Part shown: piece by piece, positions 27,106-37,903 of the stretch | Layout of the letters: each line of letters opens with the position of its first letter | Position numbering within the stretch: position 1 is the first letter of the stretch | Source of the DNA: Strigamia acuminata | Taxonomy: Eukaryota; Arthropoda; Chilopoda; Geophilomorpha; Linotaeniidae | Assembly: GCA_949358305.1 (NCBI GenBank) | Contig: OX442314.1 | Location: forward strand, 16,361,060 to 16,425,059 | Reading direction: 5' to 3' | DNA: 64,000 nucleotides | Translations under genes and position numbers: made by a program | Notes under the pieces: generated by a model | Database searches by the model: none | What the model saw: the letters and a program-made list of their open reading frames with translations, nothing else | Told to the model about the DNA's origin: nothing

Positions 27106-30100
27106 CTAATTAGATTTTGAACAAAGACGCAATAATTTTGTAATTGTAACATCAATTACACTGTAAAATGACATAATAGATACACCCATAGTGAGACCAA
27201 GTGCTGATCCAATGTCAGACAAAAAAGCCTCCAACGTGTAAGACCATTTTTCAATAAACTGTTGAATGAGGTTATGCTTGAATACAAATACGAAAGAATT
27301 GAATCCTGTTTTGTAGGGCTGAAAGTAAATTTGAATATTGAAAACAGTCTCTTCGCATTTTTTGAAACAATTGCAATGCTTCATAAAGTTGGGATCCATT
27401 TTCGAGGTAATAAGTGAATACATTTCATAAACTTTTAAAAGATCATACGAATAGCTGCACGTTGGTAGAGAAATGTTGATCATAAACGGCAATCTAATAA
27501 ATAAATAATCAATTACGATAACTAATCAAATGACCATCTTGTCAACTTACTTGCAACTCAGATGCTTTAGCCACATGGATTCAATACATCGATCCAAACA
27601 CAGATCGTAGACATTTGAACTCGTACATGGGTGTTTTGGATGATTTAATCGTTGAATCTTTAACAAATCATCAAAATTATTGGAAACTAAATCAAGAAAA
27701 ATCACTGGGTGCATATACTTTTGTGACATCATATATAATTAAAGTACGAGAAAATAACGGAATTTCGTAATGCGAAGAAACTTGTAGATATTGATTCGCA
27801 TTAACTGAGAAAAGCTAAACAAGCAACAATAACAATTTTATTTAGAAATAAAATGTTCATATTTACCTGGAAATTGTCTTTACATTCATTTAAAAGTCCG
27901 CTAGTAAATGTAGTAAACATATTTGTTCCACTATAAATGTGCGATTCTGCAAATTACCATATTTAAAGCCTACAGTTGAGTACGGTATACAACATGCAAT
28001 AGATATTTACCTATTTGTACTTCTGTACACAGACCTAAATGTGTCTTGATAGACTTCAATGTTGCATTTGGAGAATTTCCATGCGTTCTATACTGAATAA
28101 ATAGGTTTAAGAAATTATATTATTTACATTATAAAAATGTCAGTGCTGCATGTAATAAGGTATTGCTCGTGTTAATATCCCTTTCTCCTACGCAAGATCA
28201 ATAAAAACGACGCGTTTGTAAAATTTTCAACTCAAGGGATATTGCCACTACAAACACCAAATAAAATGGTTTGTTAATTCTTACCTTAAAAGGATCTACT
28301 TTTTTCGGAATTCTCCACATCTTATCAAACTTATACTTGGTAATGTTGTCAGGCCATTTTAAGTAGTCTTCAAATTTTACGTCACATGCTTGTTTACCAA
28401 TTTTTTCGGCAACCTTATTGCGGATTGGAACCAAGTCTTTGGAGCATAAAATTAGACGGGGATAAAAGACGGTTTTGTTTTCAGTCATTGTAATAATATT
28501 GGCAACAGGATACGATTTATAACGTTTCACCAGTGTGTAAATGTGATACGATGATACAGTAATGCATATTATAGTAACCATAACCGACAGTATATTTGAA
28601 ATGGAAAGTGTATATTTTTTTATACTATTACTCTGGCTTTGAAATTTCTCTTCTAAAACGAAAAGAGTTTTGACTTTGATGTACAAAAACTTAAACTTTC
28701 TATATCTCGTTCCGTCGTGATTACTCGTGAATATCAACGCAAACAGTTGAAACAACGACAACGCGCAAAGATTTAAAAATAAAACGAGATTTCCACCAAT
28801 TGAACATAATAAATCAATCACGTAAAATGTATATCGCTGTGTAATGTAGACAGCACTGCTTTCAGTCAGTCGGAGATCAATGGATGTATTTCGTTCTGTG
28901 ATTTGATGTAGGCTTGGTTTATACTGGAATACAAGCCGTTCACAACTTTTCAGACAATTACATTCGTCCTGCGGATTTAACCCAAAAAATGTGTTTACGG
29001 CACGTTCATACATTTGTCCATTTGCCTCAGCTGCCTGGCAGAGAGGCATGTGCAATTCCTTCGGAAAAAACGGATAACTAGAACGAACAAATAGGGGAAA
29101 AATATTATTTAAGAATTTTTCCTTAACTCTATAACAATTAAGGTGGGCACCATATTTTTCAATTGTAACCAGAAGCGTGGTAAACGAGAATTTACTGACT
29201 TTTTCTTTACCAAAAAATAACCTGAATTTTACAAATCTTCAAATATCTCCAGTCACTTTTTTCCCACTTGAGCCGGAAATGCCTTTCTGGCTTTACACGG
29301 CCGGCCACGTGTTCGTTTCTCACTTACGGAGAGGTTTTGGCCTCAGCTGGAAATGTTCTACCACACCTAGAACACATTGAAATAATATGTGATGGATTCA
29401 TGATGCATAATAAATTCAAAGATCTATCATTTTTAAAATTCGAAATCTTTTCATGCAACTGTTGCTCAAACTTTATTATTGTATCAACACATTGTTTGCC
29501 CAGGAATATGCAGAGGCGGGTTTAGTAACTGTCAAAATTTCCTCAGCAAATATCATAAACTGCAACTTTAACTTTGAAACTCAAATGAACTTTGATTTTT
29601 TTGTGTTATTCCTACTTGCAATTTTTCAAACAAGAAGATGGCACTAAAACATTATAACTAAATACAGTAGGTAAAGTAATTTTTTTGGGGAGGGGAATTG
29701 GGAATTGGATGGGAATTTGGTGTTTAAAAAATAATTATGATGTGGGAAAACCAGCGTGTGTAAAATTCAGATTTCTTTTGAGTGTAAAATCAGAAAAAAG
29801 GAAGAGATAAATAGAAAGCACCCAAATGCATGCAGGGGCAGTATTTTGTGGGGCAGAATTTTAGAGGGGCTGAACACTCAAACGGCATTTATTTATTTAT
29901 TTTTAAGTTCTTAAAAGATGCCCCCTTCAATTTGGCAGCCCTGAATCACGTTGCAAAACTCAGCTTTACCGGTAGGCATACAAAAATGATCCCCTGCTTT
30001 CGAATCCAAAGTCAAAATTTAACACGAAGTCCTGGAAGGTAAAGCATACTTTGACAACAGCAGAATTAATGACATAAAAGCAGAGAAATTCACCACTTAT

Positions 30101-32331
30101 GACAATTGGTAACAGGGTCATCCACCTTAGTCTTAAAAGCTTAATTCATCATTGACTCCTACCTACAGTTGTGTTCTTGCTTCAGTTTTTCGGTTAAGCA
30201 TCTATTAGCACACAATCCGTATTGATGATCATCGACACACCGCTCCCTAGAATTGTTGAGCGTTTTGTACTACAAATGAATTACGATATTAACGGCTTCT
30301 TAACGTTAACTGAGCAATGATCGTATATACCTCTGTTATTTGAATTGGTACACTAACGAGCGAACCGACAGGAAGTGTCCATGTGTTTTTGTTGTTCCAT
30401 AATTGTCTTGCACCCTTAAAGGTCCCCTAATTGAGAGTTTGTAGAAAGTTTTCTATCTATTTCTACTTTTCTCTTTCAGAATGTTCAAATAAGTTAGTGT
30501 GATTACGAGCTACCTACTAAAGAAATCGAGATAACGATTGGCTCAATTTCAAACGAAAATAGGTTTCGGCAACATCTGACTAGCCATTAATTAAATGGGC
30601 GGCATTCGAACAGCGTTAATTTCACAGGTGGACAATTAACGGGGTGACATCAATCAGAGCAACAGTATCCAGCTGGCTAACCAGCTTATCAGCAGCGCCC
30701 TGTCCGATTTTTTTTTGCGTTCCGTTTTGTTCATCGTTGTTTTGAATGCTCGATCGTGCTTTAGCCAGGCCTGCAGCTTACATAATCCGAGTTCTTTCAA
30801 CCTCAACCTCCACCCATTCAATTGTCGTCCCTTATAATTAGCACCTGTACATTCTACCACTTTTACATAGTTCCGTTCGTTTTCTAAAATCTGTTAAACC
30901 TGTAGATTTCGTGGAAAGCAGAGCCGTCTTAACACTCTTCAGCGCCCTGGGTTTAAAAAAATCAGGCGCTCCTTGCCCCTTGTCGTAATTAAATAAAAAA
31001 TCATTTGTGTAGTGTAGTGTAGTGCACTCGTATTTTTGGGGCATTCTGGCGCCCTACTTCCACCCTCCTCCAAAAGAAGTACCGGTAAGCATTTTTGTGA
31101 AAAATAAATTCAAACCAAAAGAATGTTTGAACCTAAAATGCATTTTTGGACCTAAAGATGCATCTTTAGAAAAAAAATGCCACCCGGGGTTTTACACACT
31201 ATCAACAATGTGTAGGAACAGGCCTACAAGTTCAGCTTATATTTGAACAATCATGAAGAATCTTTGTAGGAGGTGCCTGGCAGCCTTCTCTGCCTGGCGT
31301 TCCTCTCTGCCCAGCACCCCTGGGCTGCAGCCCAGTTAGCCCAATGGTGAAGGTGGGCCTGGTGGGAAGGCCGTCATATGAGAAATAATAATATTAAAAA
31401 AAAAACTTTAAACGTAATTAAATGTTTCTACTTCCAAATAAAACTAATACTGTGCAGTAAAAAAAATATGAAATAGTGAAGAAATTATGTAAAATGTAAT
31501 AACATTAAGACACTTGCCATAATTGAGCGAGTTAACGCTAATATACCCGTAGCATAAACATCAAGTTTTAATCGGAATGAATTTTTTATGTTCGCAATCT
31601 CATCTATAAAAAAAAAATGTCAAAGTAATTTACATATTACACACACTTTCTAAGAAGTAAAATTCACCAAGACGAAATGCAGAGCATATACCCATGGGAT
31701 GATCAACTTTTTTCGTTGGTATAATATTCATGTGTTGTTTGTTTCTCTAAAAAAATCATGATTATTATATCTGGAGCTTAACAGATTCATTGAACTGATT
31801 AAAGTCAAATTAACTTACTAATACCAACTGAAAACTGGTATTCACATTTGAAGCAGAAGTAAAATCAGAATAGTTCCAAAGAATTCTGAGATCATGCTCT
31901 CCCTTTTCGATCATTGTTTTCAAAAGATTCAAATACTCATCCGCGTACATATCCACTTGCTCTAAGCCATTAATCATCTCTGGTGTTAATTGATTACAAA
32001 TAGTCAATTCAGGCTTAAATTCATTCAAGATTGTCGAGCTTTCAGAAAAGGCTACATCAACAGCAACCGGCCATGACAGAAAATAAGCAATACGCTGATA
32101 CGAAAGCAAAAAGCAGCATCCAGCGCTCGCAAAAAATAACAAAAACCAAAAAAACTTCAAAATGCTTGGTGCGTTATTTTGCGCTATAAGGTCTAGTCCA
32201 GGGATAAGATTTTTTTTCGTTTCACTTAACTTGGCATCTTCGAACAATTCTCGAACTATCCCCCGAATAGCCATATTTCGTCTTCGTTTCAGTTTCTCCC
32301 AGGGATTATACATTTCCATTTTGGTCAACAT
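27106..32331 (-). CDS. double-unit DEG/ENaC (pickpocket-like) channel protein, gene 1
   Basis: Eleven exons (32331-31819, 31746-31668, 31603-31512, 30426-30331, 30269-30163, 29077-28285, 28092-28011, 27946-27867, 27814-27719, 27657-27551, 27493-27106) give an open 810-aa frame. It contains two DEG/ENaC units: TM1 (KFFWFLLFFASAGCCFLLSY) and TM2 (IDLLCSIGGNLVLFLNLCAL) of unit 1, then TM1 (ISNILSVMVTIICITVSSY) and TM2 (LSDIGSALGLTMGVSIMSF) of unit 2. Cys motifs precede each TM2 (CNCLKSCERLVF, CNCFKKCEETVF). The 793-bp sixth exon carries TM2 of unit 1 and TM1 of unit 2 with no stop between. Each unit is only about 390-410 residues. Intron 3 (donor GTCTTA, weak) is inferred from the paralogue. Introns 3 and 5 are large, about 1.1 kb each. 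Start could be 32331 or the second Met at 32316. Confidence 0.8.
30427..31511. other. enlarged intron 3 of DEG/ENaC gene 1 with transposon-like debris
   Basis: About 1.1 kb where the paralogous gene has a 52-bp intron. It contains GC-rich patches unlike the surroundings: around 30920-31080 (GCCGTCTTAACACTCTTCAG and nearby GGCGCTCC/GGCGCCCT) and 31260-31375 (including the palindrome CTGGGCTGCAGCCCAG). I see no open coding frame that I recognise. It is probably a nested insertion of non-autonomous elements. Confidence 0.4.
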
Positions 32332-32744
32332 TATAGTACACCGATTTTAGCTCTTGAATGAATCAAGTTTCTGATGACAGTGTCGAATGATTAAAATAAT
32401 GCGTTATTTTGTAACTTTGTAATCGATAAGCTAGTACATTATTTGAAAAGTGGTATCCGCCTTCCCCATTCAGCATTCGACGGCTTTCATTCGCAATGCT
32501 TTTCTCGTGCAATTTGTTACGCCCATTGCCATTGCTTTAAAAAATAACAAATACAATTTTAAAATTTAATCAACAACACAAAGAATTGCAATAAAAATAT
32601 TCAAAGTACTGGATTTAAAAACTAATTAAAAATTCATCATTTTTTTAAAAAAAAAACTTTGCTTAGAATATTCTTTTGAAAAAGTTTTCTAATCAATTTG
32701 AATTTTATCTTTGTTTAACTACAAATTCAAAAGCATTAAATCCA
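32332..32744. other. upstream flank of DEG/ENaC gene 1
   Basis: Non-coding, AT-rich. Part of it (about 32579-32710) resembles 48677-48790 on the other side of the Polinton in the same orientation (shared AATTGCAATAA.AATATTCAA and CTAATCAATTT blocks), which points to a segmental duplication within the channel cluster before the Polinton inserted. Confidence 0.4.
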
Positions 32745-32811
32745 AAATCAAAACAGTCTATTCGCATTTTTAAAAACAATTGCAATGCTTCAAAAAGTTG
32801 TGATCCAGCTT
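32745..32811 (-). pseudogene. left fragment of a third DEG/ENaC paralogue
   Basis: On the minus strand this encodes a match to the DPNFMKHCNCFKKCEETVF part of the last exon of gene 1, but with in-frame stops after the CNCF motif. It is the continuation of the fragment at 48256-48675, from which it is separated by the Polinton. The decay here argues that the copy was already dead, or has since decayed. Confidence 0.75.
32806..32811. repeat. target site duplication, left copy
   Basis: CAGCTT at 32806-32811 is repeated exactly at 48250-48255. Polintons are known to duplicate 6 bp on insertion. Confidence 0.9.
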
Positions 32812-33196
32812 AGTAGTGGGTTTGTGGGGATCCTGGGCCAGTGGTTGGTGGTGAGGGGGGGTGGGGGTGGTGAGGGTTAAGTGGGGGGAGAGATAAGGGG
32901 AGGGGGAGATAAGTGGAGGGGGAGATAACGGGAGGGGGAGATAAGGAGAGGGGGAGATAAGGGGAGAGCTAAGTGGGGGTGACTAATTGCTTCAATCAAT
33001 CAGTCTTATCATTCAATCAATGTACCCTAGGCTATTATTTGTTATTGTTTTTCTTTACTTAAGTACCTTGTTGTTGTTTTTCCCAAATTTTCAAAGGACC
33101 CTTGTTTTTCTTTACTTAAGCACCTTGTTGTTGTTTTTCCCAAATTTTCAAAGGACCCTAGGCCACTTTTAATCAAAGGAGGGATATTATTGGGTA
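32812..33196 (+). repeat. Polinton left terminal inverted repeat
   Basis: About 385 bp matching the inverse of 47864-48249. The outer part contains a G/A-rich minisatellite (about 15-bp units of the GAGGGGGAGATAA type, about 32890-32965) with a strong purine strand bias. The inner part contains two 57-bp direct repeats starting at about 33046 and 33103. Only about five substitutions and two single-base indels distinguish the two arms, mostly in the inner half. Confidence 0.95.
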
Positions 33197-33206
33197 GTTA
33201 TCTTAA

Positions 33207-33236
33207 CCAATGGGAAACTAGTAATGGGTATATATA
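33207..33236 (+). promoter_or_regulatory. CCAAT and TATA boxes of the Polinton polymerase gene
   Basis: CCAAT at 33207-33211 and TATATATA at 33229-33236 lie just inside the left terminal repeat and 60-90 bp upstream of the preferred polymerase start (33296). Their position makes the ATG at 33224 an unlikely start. Confidence 0.55.
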
Positions 33237-33295
33237 CTTGCAATTCCCTACTCTCTTCTCTTCACTTCTTGCAAGTGCTAGGTTTTGTTTGCATC

Positions 33296-36200
33296 ATGGA
33301 ATTTAACCACATTCAGTCTGAATTTGAAGAGTTGTTTATGGAGATTGAAGAATCTCTCTTTCCTCCTATTAACACACCTAATTCACTGCTTGATGTTGAT
33401 GATGAAGAAAATGGATCCAATGATTCTCCATGTTGGATTTACAATCATTCTCTGATTTATCCACTCTCATCGTCTACCATCATCAACCAGTCTCAACACG
33501 TGCAATCTCCAACCTGTGTCCTCCAATCTCAACCTGCATCATTTCAATCATGCAATCCATTGACATCATGTGAGTCTCCCGTTCCTCTCTTGATTAATCA
33601 TCAAATCCATAATCAAGTGGTGCAACATAATATTTGTGAATTTGAAGAGATGCTTACGGAAATTGAAGAATCTCTATTTCCTCAAGTTAACACGCCCAAT
33701 CCTCTACTGGAAGAAGAAAATGGATACAATGATTCTCCATGGATTTATAATCATTCTCCAATTTATCCACTCTCACCACCTACCATCATCAACCAGTATC
33801 AACACGTGCCATCTCCATCCTGCACCAATGCGTTTCAACATGTGCCAACTCCAACCTGCATCAATCAATCTGAATCTGCATCATCTCAATCGTGCAATCC
33901 ATCGATATCATGCGAGTCTCCAGTTCCTGTGTACCACTACCAACCAAATTTACACCAAGCAAGAACAAGCCGCATCGTCAATCCCCCATCTCCTATGACT
34001 TTAGTGCAACAAATTGGAGGTGGAGAGAAAGTACATTCGTGTGAGTACTGCAAAAAAAATTTTTCTTGTTTTTCAACTTTAAAAAGGCATCTTATTCATT
34101 CACATACTCTTGCTAAAAGCACATTCGCATGCGCAATTTGTACAAATATTTTTTCACGCAAAGATGCCTTGCTGCGACATGTTAAAAAAATTCACAATCG
34201 CAGCAAAGAGACATTTACTTGCAATGTTTGCAAAAAGTCTTTTTCTTCAAATAATAATTTACTTAAACACATGCAAGTTCACATTCATCCTTTACCCGCC
34301 GTTCCACATCCACAACCACTACCCTGCGATGATCCTTGTGTTGACGCATTAGAGGGAAACGTCAACACGTATAAAATTCCCGGTGATGATTGTGGTGATT
34401 TAAATCATTTTTTCATTCAACACCACACTCGAGTGAAACGGATCTTAAACTTCCAATTGATTAAAAAGAAAGCGGTAAAATATTATATCGCCGTTAATAT
34501 ACATTTCACTCGAACATCACAGAGTGGTGATACGGAAACCGTTGCATGTTTTCGAAGCATTTGCTATATTGCGCTCGTTGAATCGGATCTCGAGGACCAA
34601 TTATTGGAGGCGTACGAGAAAATTAAACGTTCTTGCGCCGAATTTCAACGAGATGGTAGTGGTTGGGTATTTGAAGCGGTGGTAGAGATGCATGTGAATA
34701 TTGGTAGATATCGCCCATTGGCTGGAAGATCTTACATCGCACTCCCCAAATTTTTAGCAGACAAAAAAGCAATAATAAATGTACAAAATCAAGATTCTTT
34801 GTGTTTTCTCTGGAGTGTTTTAGCTGCTCTGCATCCTGCACCTTCCCACCCTGAACGTGTTTCACATTATACCAAGTACCGAAACACTTTAGATTTAACC
34901 GGACTTTCATTCCCAATGACTCTTCAACAAATCCCCAAGTTTGAAACCATGAATTCTATTAGTGTTCATGTGTTTGGTTTCGAAAAAGAAGTGTTTCCCC
35001 TATACATTAGCAAATTGGAACATAAAACCCAAATAAATTTGTTACTTTTTGCTAATGATCAAACCCAACATTATTGTTGGATTAAAAATTTAAATAAACT
35101 GTTACATTCCTTAACACATCACAATGAATTAGCTCACTATTGTAAATATTGTCTGCATAGATGTTCGTCAGAACGGATACTAAAAGATCACTTGGAGTAC
35201 TGCTCAACCCATGGACTACAAAAAGTTAAATACCCCACCGATGAAACAAAATGGATGCACTTTACTGATTTCCATAAACAATTTAAAGTCCCATTTGTAA
35301 TATATGCGGATTTCGAGTCACTGCTCGTTAAAAATGTTGAAAAAGATGAGACAAGCAAAGTGCAAAAAGTGTCCAAGCACGTACCATCGGGTTATGCTTA
35401 TGCCGTTATCAATACGGAAGGTAAACTGCACCAACCTCCATCGGTATATCGAGGTGAAAATGCAGTTGATCATTTTCTTGATCATATTACTAAATTGGAA
35501 GTAGAGTTGGGAAAGCTTATGGCTTTAAATCTTCCAATGGATTTATCAAATGAAGAAAAATTGTTTATGGAAAGTGCTACATCTTGTCACATTTGTAATA
35601 AGACATTTTTAAAAAATGAAAAGAAAGTAAGGGACCATGATCATGCTACTGGCAAGTTCCGTGGCCCTGCTCATAATTTTTGTAATCTGATGTATCGCAG
35701 AACATCTAAACAAATTCCCGTTGTGTTTCATAACTTAAAAAATTATGATTCACATTTGTTAATGCAGGGAATTGGAAAGTATAAAGATCGTGAAATAAGC
35801 TGTATTCCAACCAACATGCAACGATATATTACTTTTTCACTCGGAAATCTTCGATTTCTCGATAGTCTGCAATTTATGAATGCATCTTTAGAATCATTGG
35901 TTGCTAATTTATTCAAAAGTGATCCAAACCAATTCCGAATAATGAATCAACATTTCAAACCTGATCAAATCGGTTTGTTATTACGGAAAGGTATTTTTCC
36001 ATATGAGTACATGGACTCTTGGATCAAATTCAACGAAGTCCAACTTCCTCCCATATCTGCATTTTACAGTACTCTAAGTGCGCAAAGTGTATCCGAATCT
36101 GACTATATTCATGCAAAGAAAGTGTGGGATAAATTCAATATCCTAAATCTCGGTGTTTATCAAGACCTTTATGTTTTGACTGACGTTTTGCTGCTAGCTG

Positions 36201-37720
36201 ACGTCTTTGAAAATTTTCGATCAATTTGTTTAGAGACTTATAAATTGGATTGTTGCAATTATTTCACAACACCCGGTCTCTCATGGGGGGCATGTCTGAA
36301 ACTAACAGATGTTAAATTAGAACTGTTAACGGATCCGCTTATGCATGTCTTTATTGAAAATGGTATTCGCGGTGGTATATCAATGATTAGCCATCGATTT
36401 GCTAAAGCCAATCACAAAGATATAGATGGTTATAAAAAGGACCTTCCATCCAATCACATCATCTATCTCGATGCGAATAACTTGTACGGCTGGGCAATGA
36501 ACCAATATTTACCAACTCATAATTTCAAATGGATACCGCCCACCGATGATTTTGATGTGTTAAGCATTAGTGAAACCGGCACAAAGGGATATATTTTGGA
36601 GGTAGATTTAGAATATCCCAAAGAACTCCATGATTCCCATAACGATTATCCTCTTGCTCCTGAACGACTAACAGTAACTGAAAACATGTTATCACCCTAC
36701 AGTCTCGAACACCTTATCCTACTAGAACAAAAACATCACCCATCTCCCAAATTAGTTCCTAACCTTGCTAACAAAACAAAATACATTATCCACTACCAAA
36801 ACCTCCAATTGTATTTGAAATTGGGAATGAAAGTCACGAAAATTCATAAAATTCTGGAATTTGAACAATCTGATTGGCTTGCAAAGTACATTGGCTTAAA
36901 TACTGAGTTGCGAAAACAAGCAACCAATAGTTTTCAAAAGGACTTCTTCAAATTGATGAATAATAGTGTTTTTGGGAAGTCGCTCGAATCCGTCAGGAAA
37001 CGTGTTGATGTGAGGTTGGTGCAAAATCCAGAGCGAGTGACTAAATTATTAAATTCACCAACTTTTCACGAGTTCAAGATTTTCAATGAAGATCTTGTAG
37101 GTGTACATTTAAAGAAAAGAAATATCCTATTAAATAGACCCATATACGTGGGCTTTTGCATTCTAGAACTTAGCAAAGTCCTTATGTATGATTTTCATTA
37201 TAATCATATCAAAAAAACATATGGGAACAAAGCCAAGTTGCTTTTTACTGATACGGATAGTTTAACGTATAATATCGAAACAGATGATATTTATGCAGAC
37301 ATGAAAAAAGATTTAGAAAAATTCGACACTTCAGATTATCCTTCCACACACTCCCTATACAGCACAAAGAATAAAAAGGTAATTGGAAAGTTTAAAGACG
37401 AAATGTCCGGGAAATGCATACAGGAATTTCTCGGACTTCGATGTAAAATGTATTCGTTTAAAACAAAAGATCAAGAAAAAAAGACAGCAAAAGGTGTACC
37501 TCGAAGTGTGCGAAATCAACTTCGCCACAAAGACTACAAAGAGTGTCTATTCAACAAAATAGAAAACGCACGTTCATCAAATCAAATTCGCTCTTTCGAT
37601 CACGAATTATATACAATTTTGCAAAAGAAAATTGCTTTGTCTGCTGGAGATGATAAAAGGTACATTTTGAGTGATGGTGTAACGACTCTAGCTCATGGGC
37701 ATTACAATATTATTTTGTAA
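33296..37720 (+). CDS. POLB: Polinton family-B DNA polymerase (protein-primed type) with N-terminal zinc fingers
   Basis: 1474 aa from Met 33296; the frame opens at 33224, but that ATG precedes the TATA box. The polymerase copies the element, priming from a terminal protein in related systems. Exonuclease motifs: YADFESL (about 35303), HNLKNYDSHL, and YQDLYVLTDVLLL. Polymerase motifs: A, YLDANNLYGW (about 36467); B, KLMNNSVFGKS (about 36950); C, FTDTDSL (about 37243). All key acidic residues are present. Ahead of these are three C2H2 fingers (about 34039-34280; CEYCKKNF, CAICTNIF, CNVCKKSF). The first about 220 residues contain an internal duplication, each half starting FEE(L/M)..EIEESLFP and followed by Ser/Pro/Gln-rich sequence. 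The frame is uninterrupted. Confidence 0.95.
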   Translation: MEFNHIQSEFEELFMEIEESLFPPINTPNSLLDVDDEENGSNDSPCWIYNHSLIYPLSSSTIINQSQHVQSPTCVLQSQPASFQSCNPLTSCESPVPLLINHQIHNQVVQHNICEFEEMLTEIEESLFPQVNTPNPLLEEENGYNDSPWIYNHSPIYPLSPPTIINQYQHVPSPSCTNAFQHVPTPTCINQSESASSQSCNPSISCESPVPVYHYQPNLHQARTSRIVNPPSPMTLVQQIGGGEKVHSCEYCKKNFSCFSTLKRHLIHSHTLAKSTFACAICTNIFSRKDALLRHVKKIHNRSKETFTCNVCKKSFSSNNNLLKHMQVHIHPLPAVPHPQPLPCDDPCVDALEGNVNTYKIPGDDCGDLNHFFIQHHTRVKRILNFQLIKKKAVKYYIAVNIHFTRTSQSGDTETVACFRSICYIALVESDLEDQLLEAYEKIKRSCAEFQRDGSGWVFEAVVEMHVNIGRYRPLAGRSYIALPKFLADKKAIINVQNQDSLCFLWSVLAALHPAPSHPERVSHYTKYRNTLDLTGLSFPMTLQQIPKFETMNSISVHVFGFEKEVFPLYISKLEHKTQINLLLFANDQTQHYCWIKNLNKLLHSLTHHNELAHYCKYCLHRCSSERILKDHLEYCSTHGLQKVKYPTDETKWMHFTDFHKQFKVPFVIYADFESLLVKNVEKDETSKVQKVSKHVPSGYAYAVINTEGKLHQPPSVYRGENAVDHFLDHITKLEVELGKLMALNLPMDLSNEEKLFMESATSCHICNKTFLKNEKKVRDHDHATGKFRGPAHNFCNLMYRRTSKQIPVVFHNLKNYDSHLLMQGIGKYKDREISCIPTNMQRYITFSLGNLRFLDSLQFMNASLESLVANLFKSDPNQFRIMNQHFKPDQIGLLLRKGIFPYEYMDSWIKFNEVQLPPISAFYSTLSAQSVSESDYIHAKKVWDKFNILNLGVYQDLYVLTDVLLLADVFENFRSICLETYKLDCCNYFTTPGLSWGACLKLTDVKLELLTDPLMHVFIENGIRGGISMISHRFAKANHKDIDGYKKDLPSNHIIYLDANNLYGWAMNQYLPTHNFKWIPPTDDFDVLSISETGTKGYILEVDLEYPKELHDSHNDYPLAPERLTVTENMLSPYSLEHLILLEQKHHPSPKLVPNLANKTKYIIHYQNLQLYLKLGMKVTKIHKILEFEQSDWLAKYIGLNTELRKQATNSFQKDFFKLMNNSVFGKSLESVRKRVDVRLVQNPERVTKLLNSPTFHEFKIFNEDLVGVHLKKRNILLNRPIYVGFCILELSKVLMYDFHYNHIKKTYGNKAKLLFTDTDSLTYNIETDDIYADMKKDLEKFDTSDYPSTHSLYSTKNKKVIGKFKDEMSGKCIQEFLGLRCKMYSFKTKDQEKKTAKGVPRSVRNQLRHKDYKECLFNKIENARSSNQIRSFDHELYTILQKKIALSAGDDKRYILSDGVTTLAHGHYNIIL

Positions 37721-37903
37721 AAAGTGTTATTTATTTATTTATTTATTTTGTAAACAAAACTGTTACATATTTTTATTATTATTATATCATTATCTTATCA
37801 TGTAATTTATTTTGTAAATGAAATTATTATTATTATTATTATTATTATTTTTATAAAATAAAACCATTATTATATATATTATCGTGTCATTCTTTCACAA
37901 ACC
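37721..37903. other. Polinton spacer with ATT/TTAT microsatellites
   Basis: 183 bp between the polymerase stop and the PC4-like gene, made largely of TTTA and TTA repeats (for example 37827-37850), with AATAAA near 37857. Confidence 0.5.

Noticed and set aside
32987-33172. 61-aa hydrophobic frame in the Polinton terminal repeat
   Set aside because: It is produced by the 57-bp repeats, lies in the terminal repeat and has no independent support.
33224-33295. Earlier start for the Polinton polymerase
   Set aside because: The ATG at 33224 precedes the TATATATA box, so transcripts are unlikely to include it.
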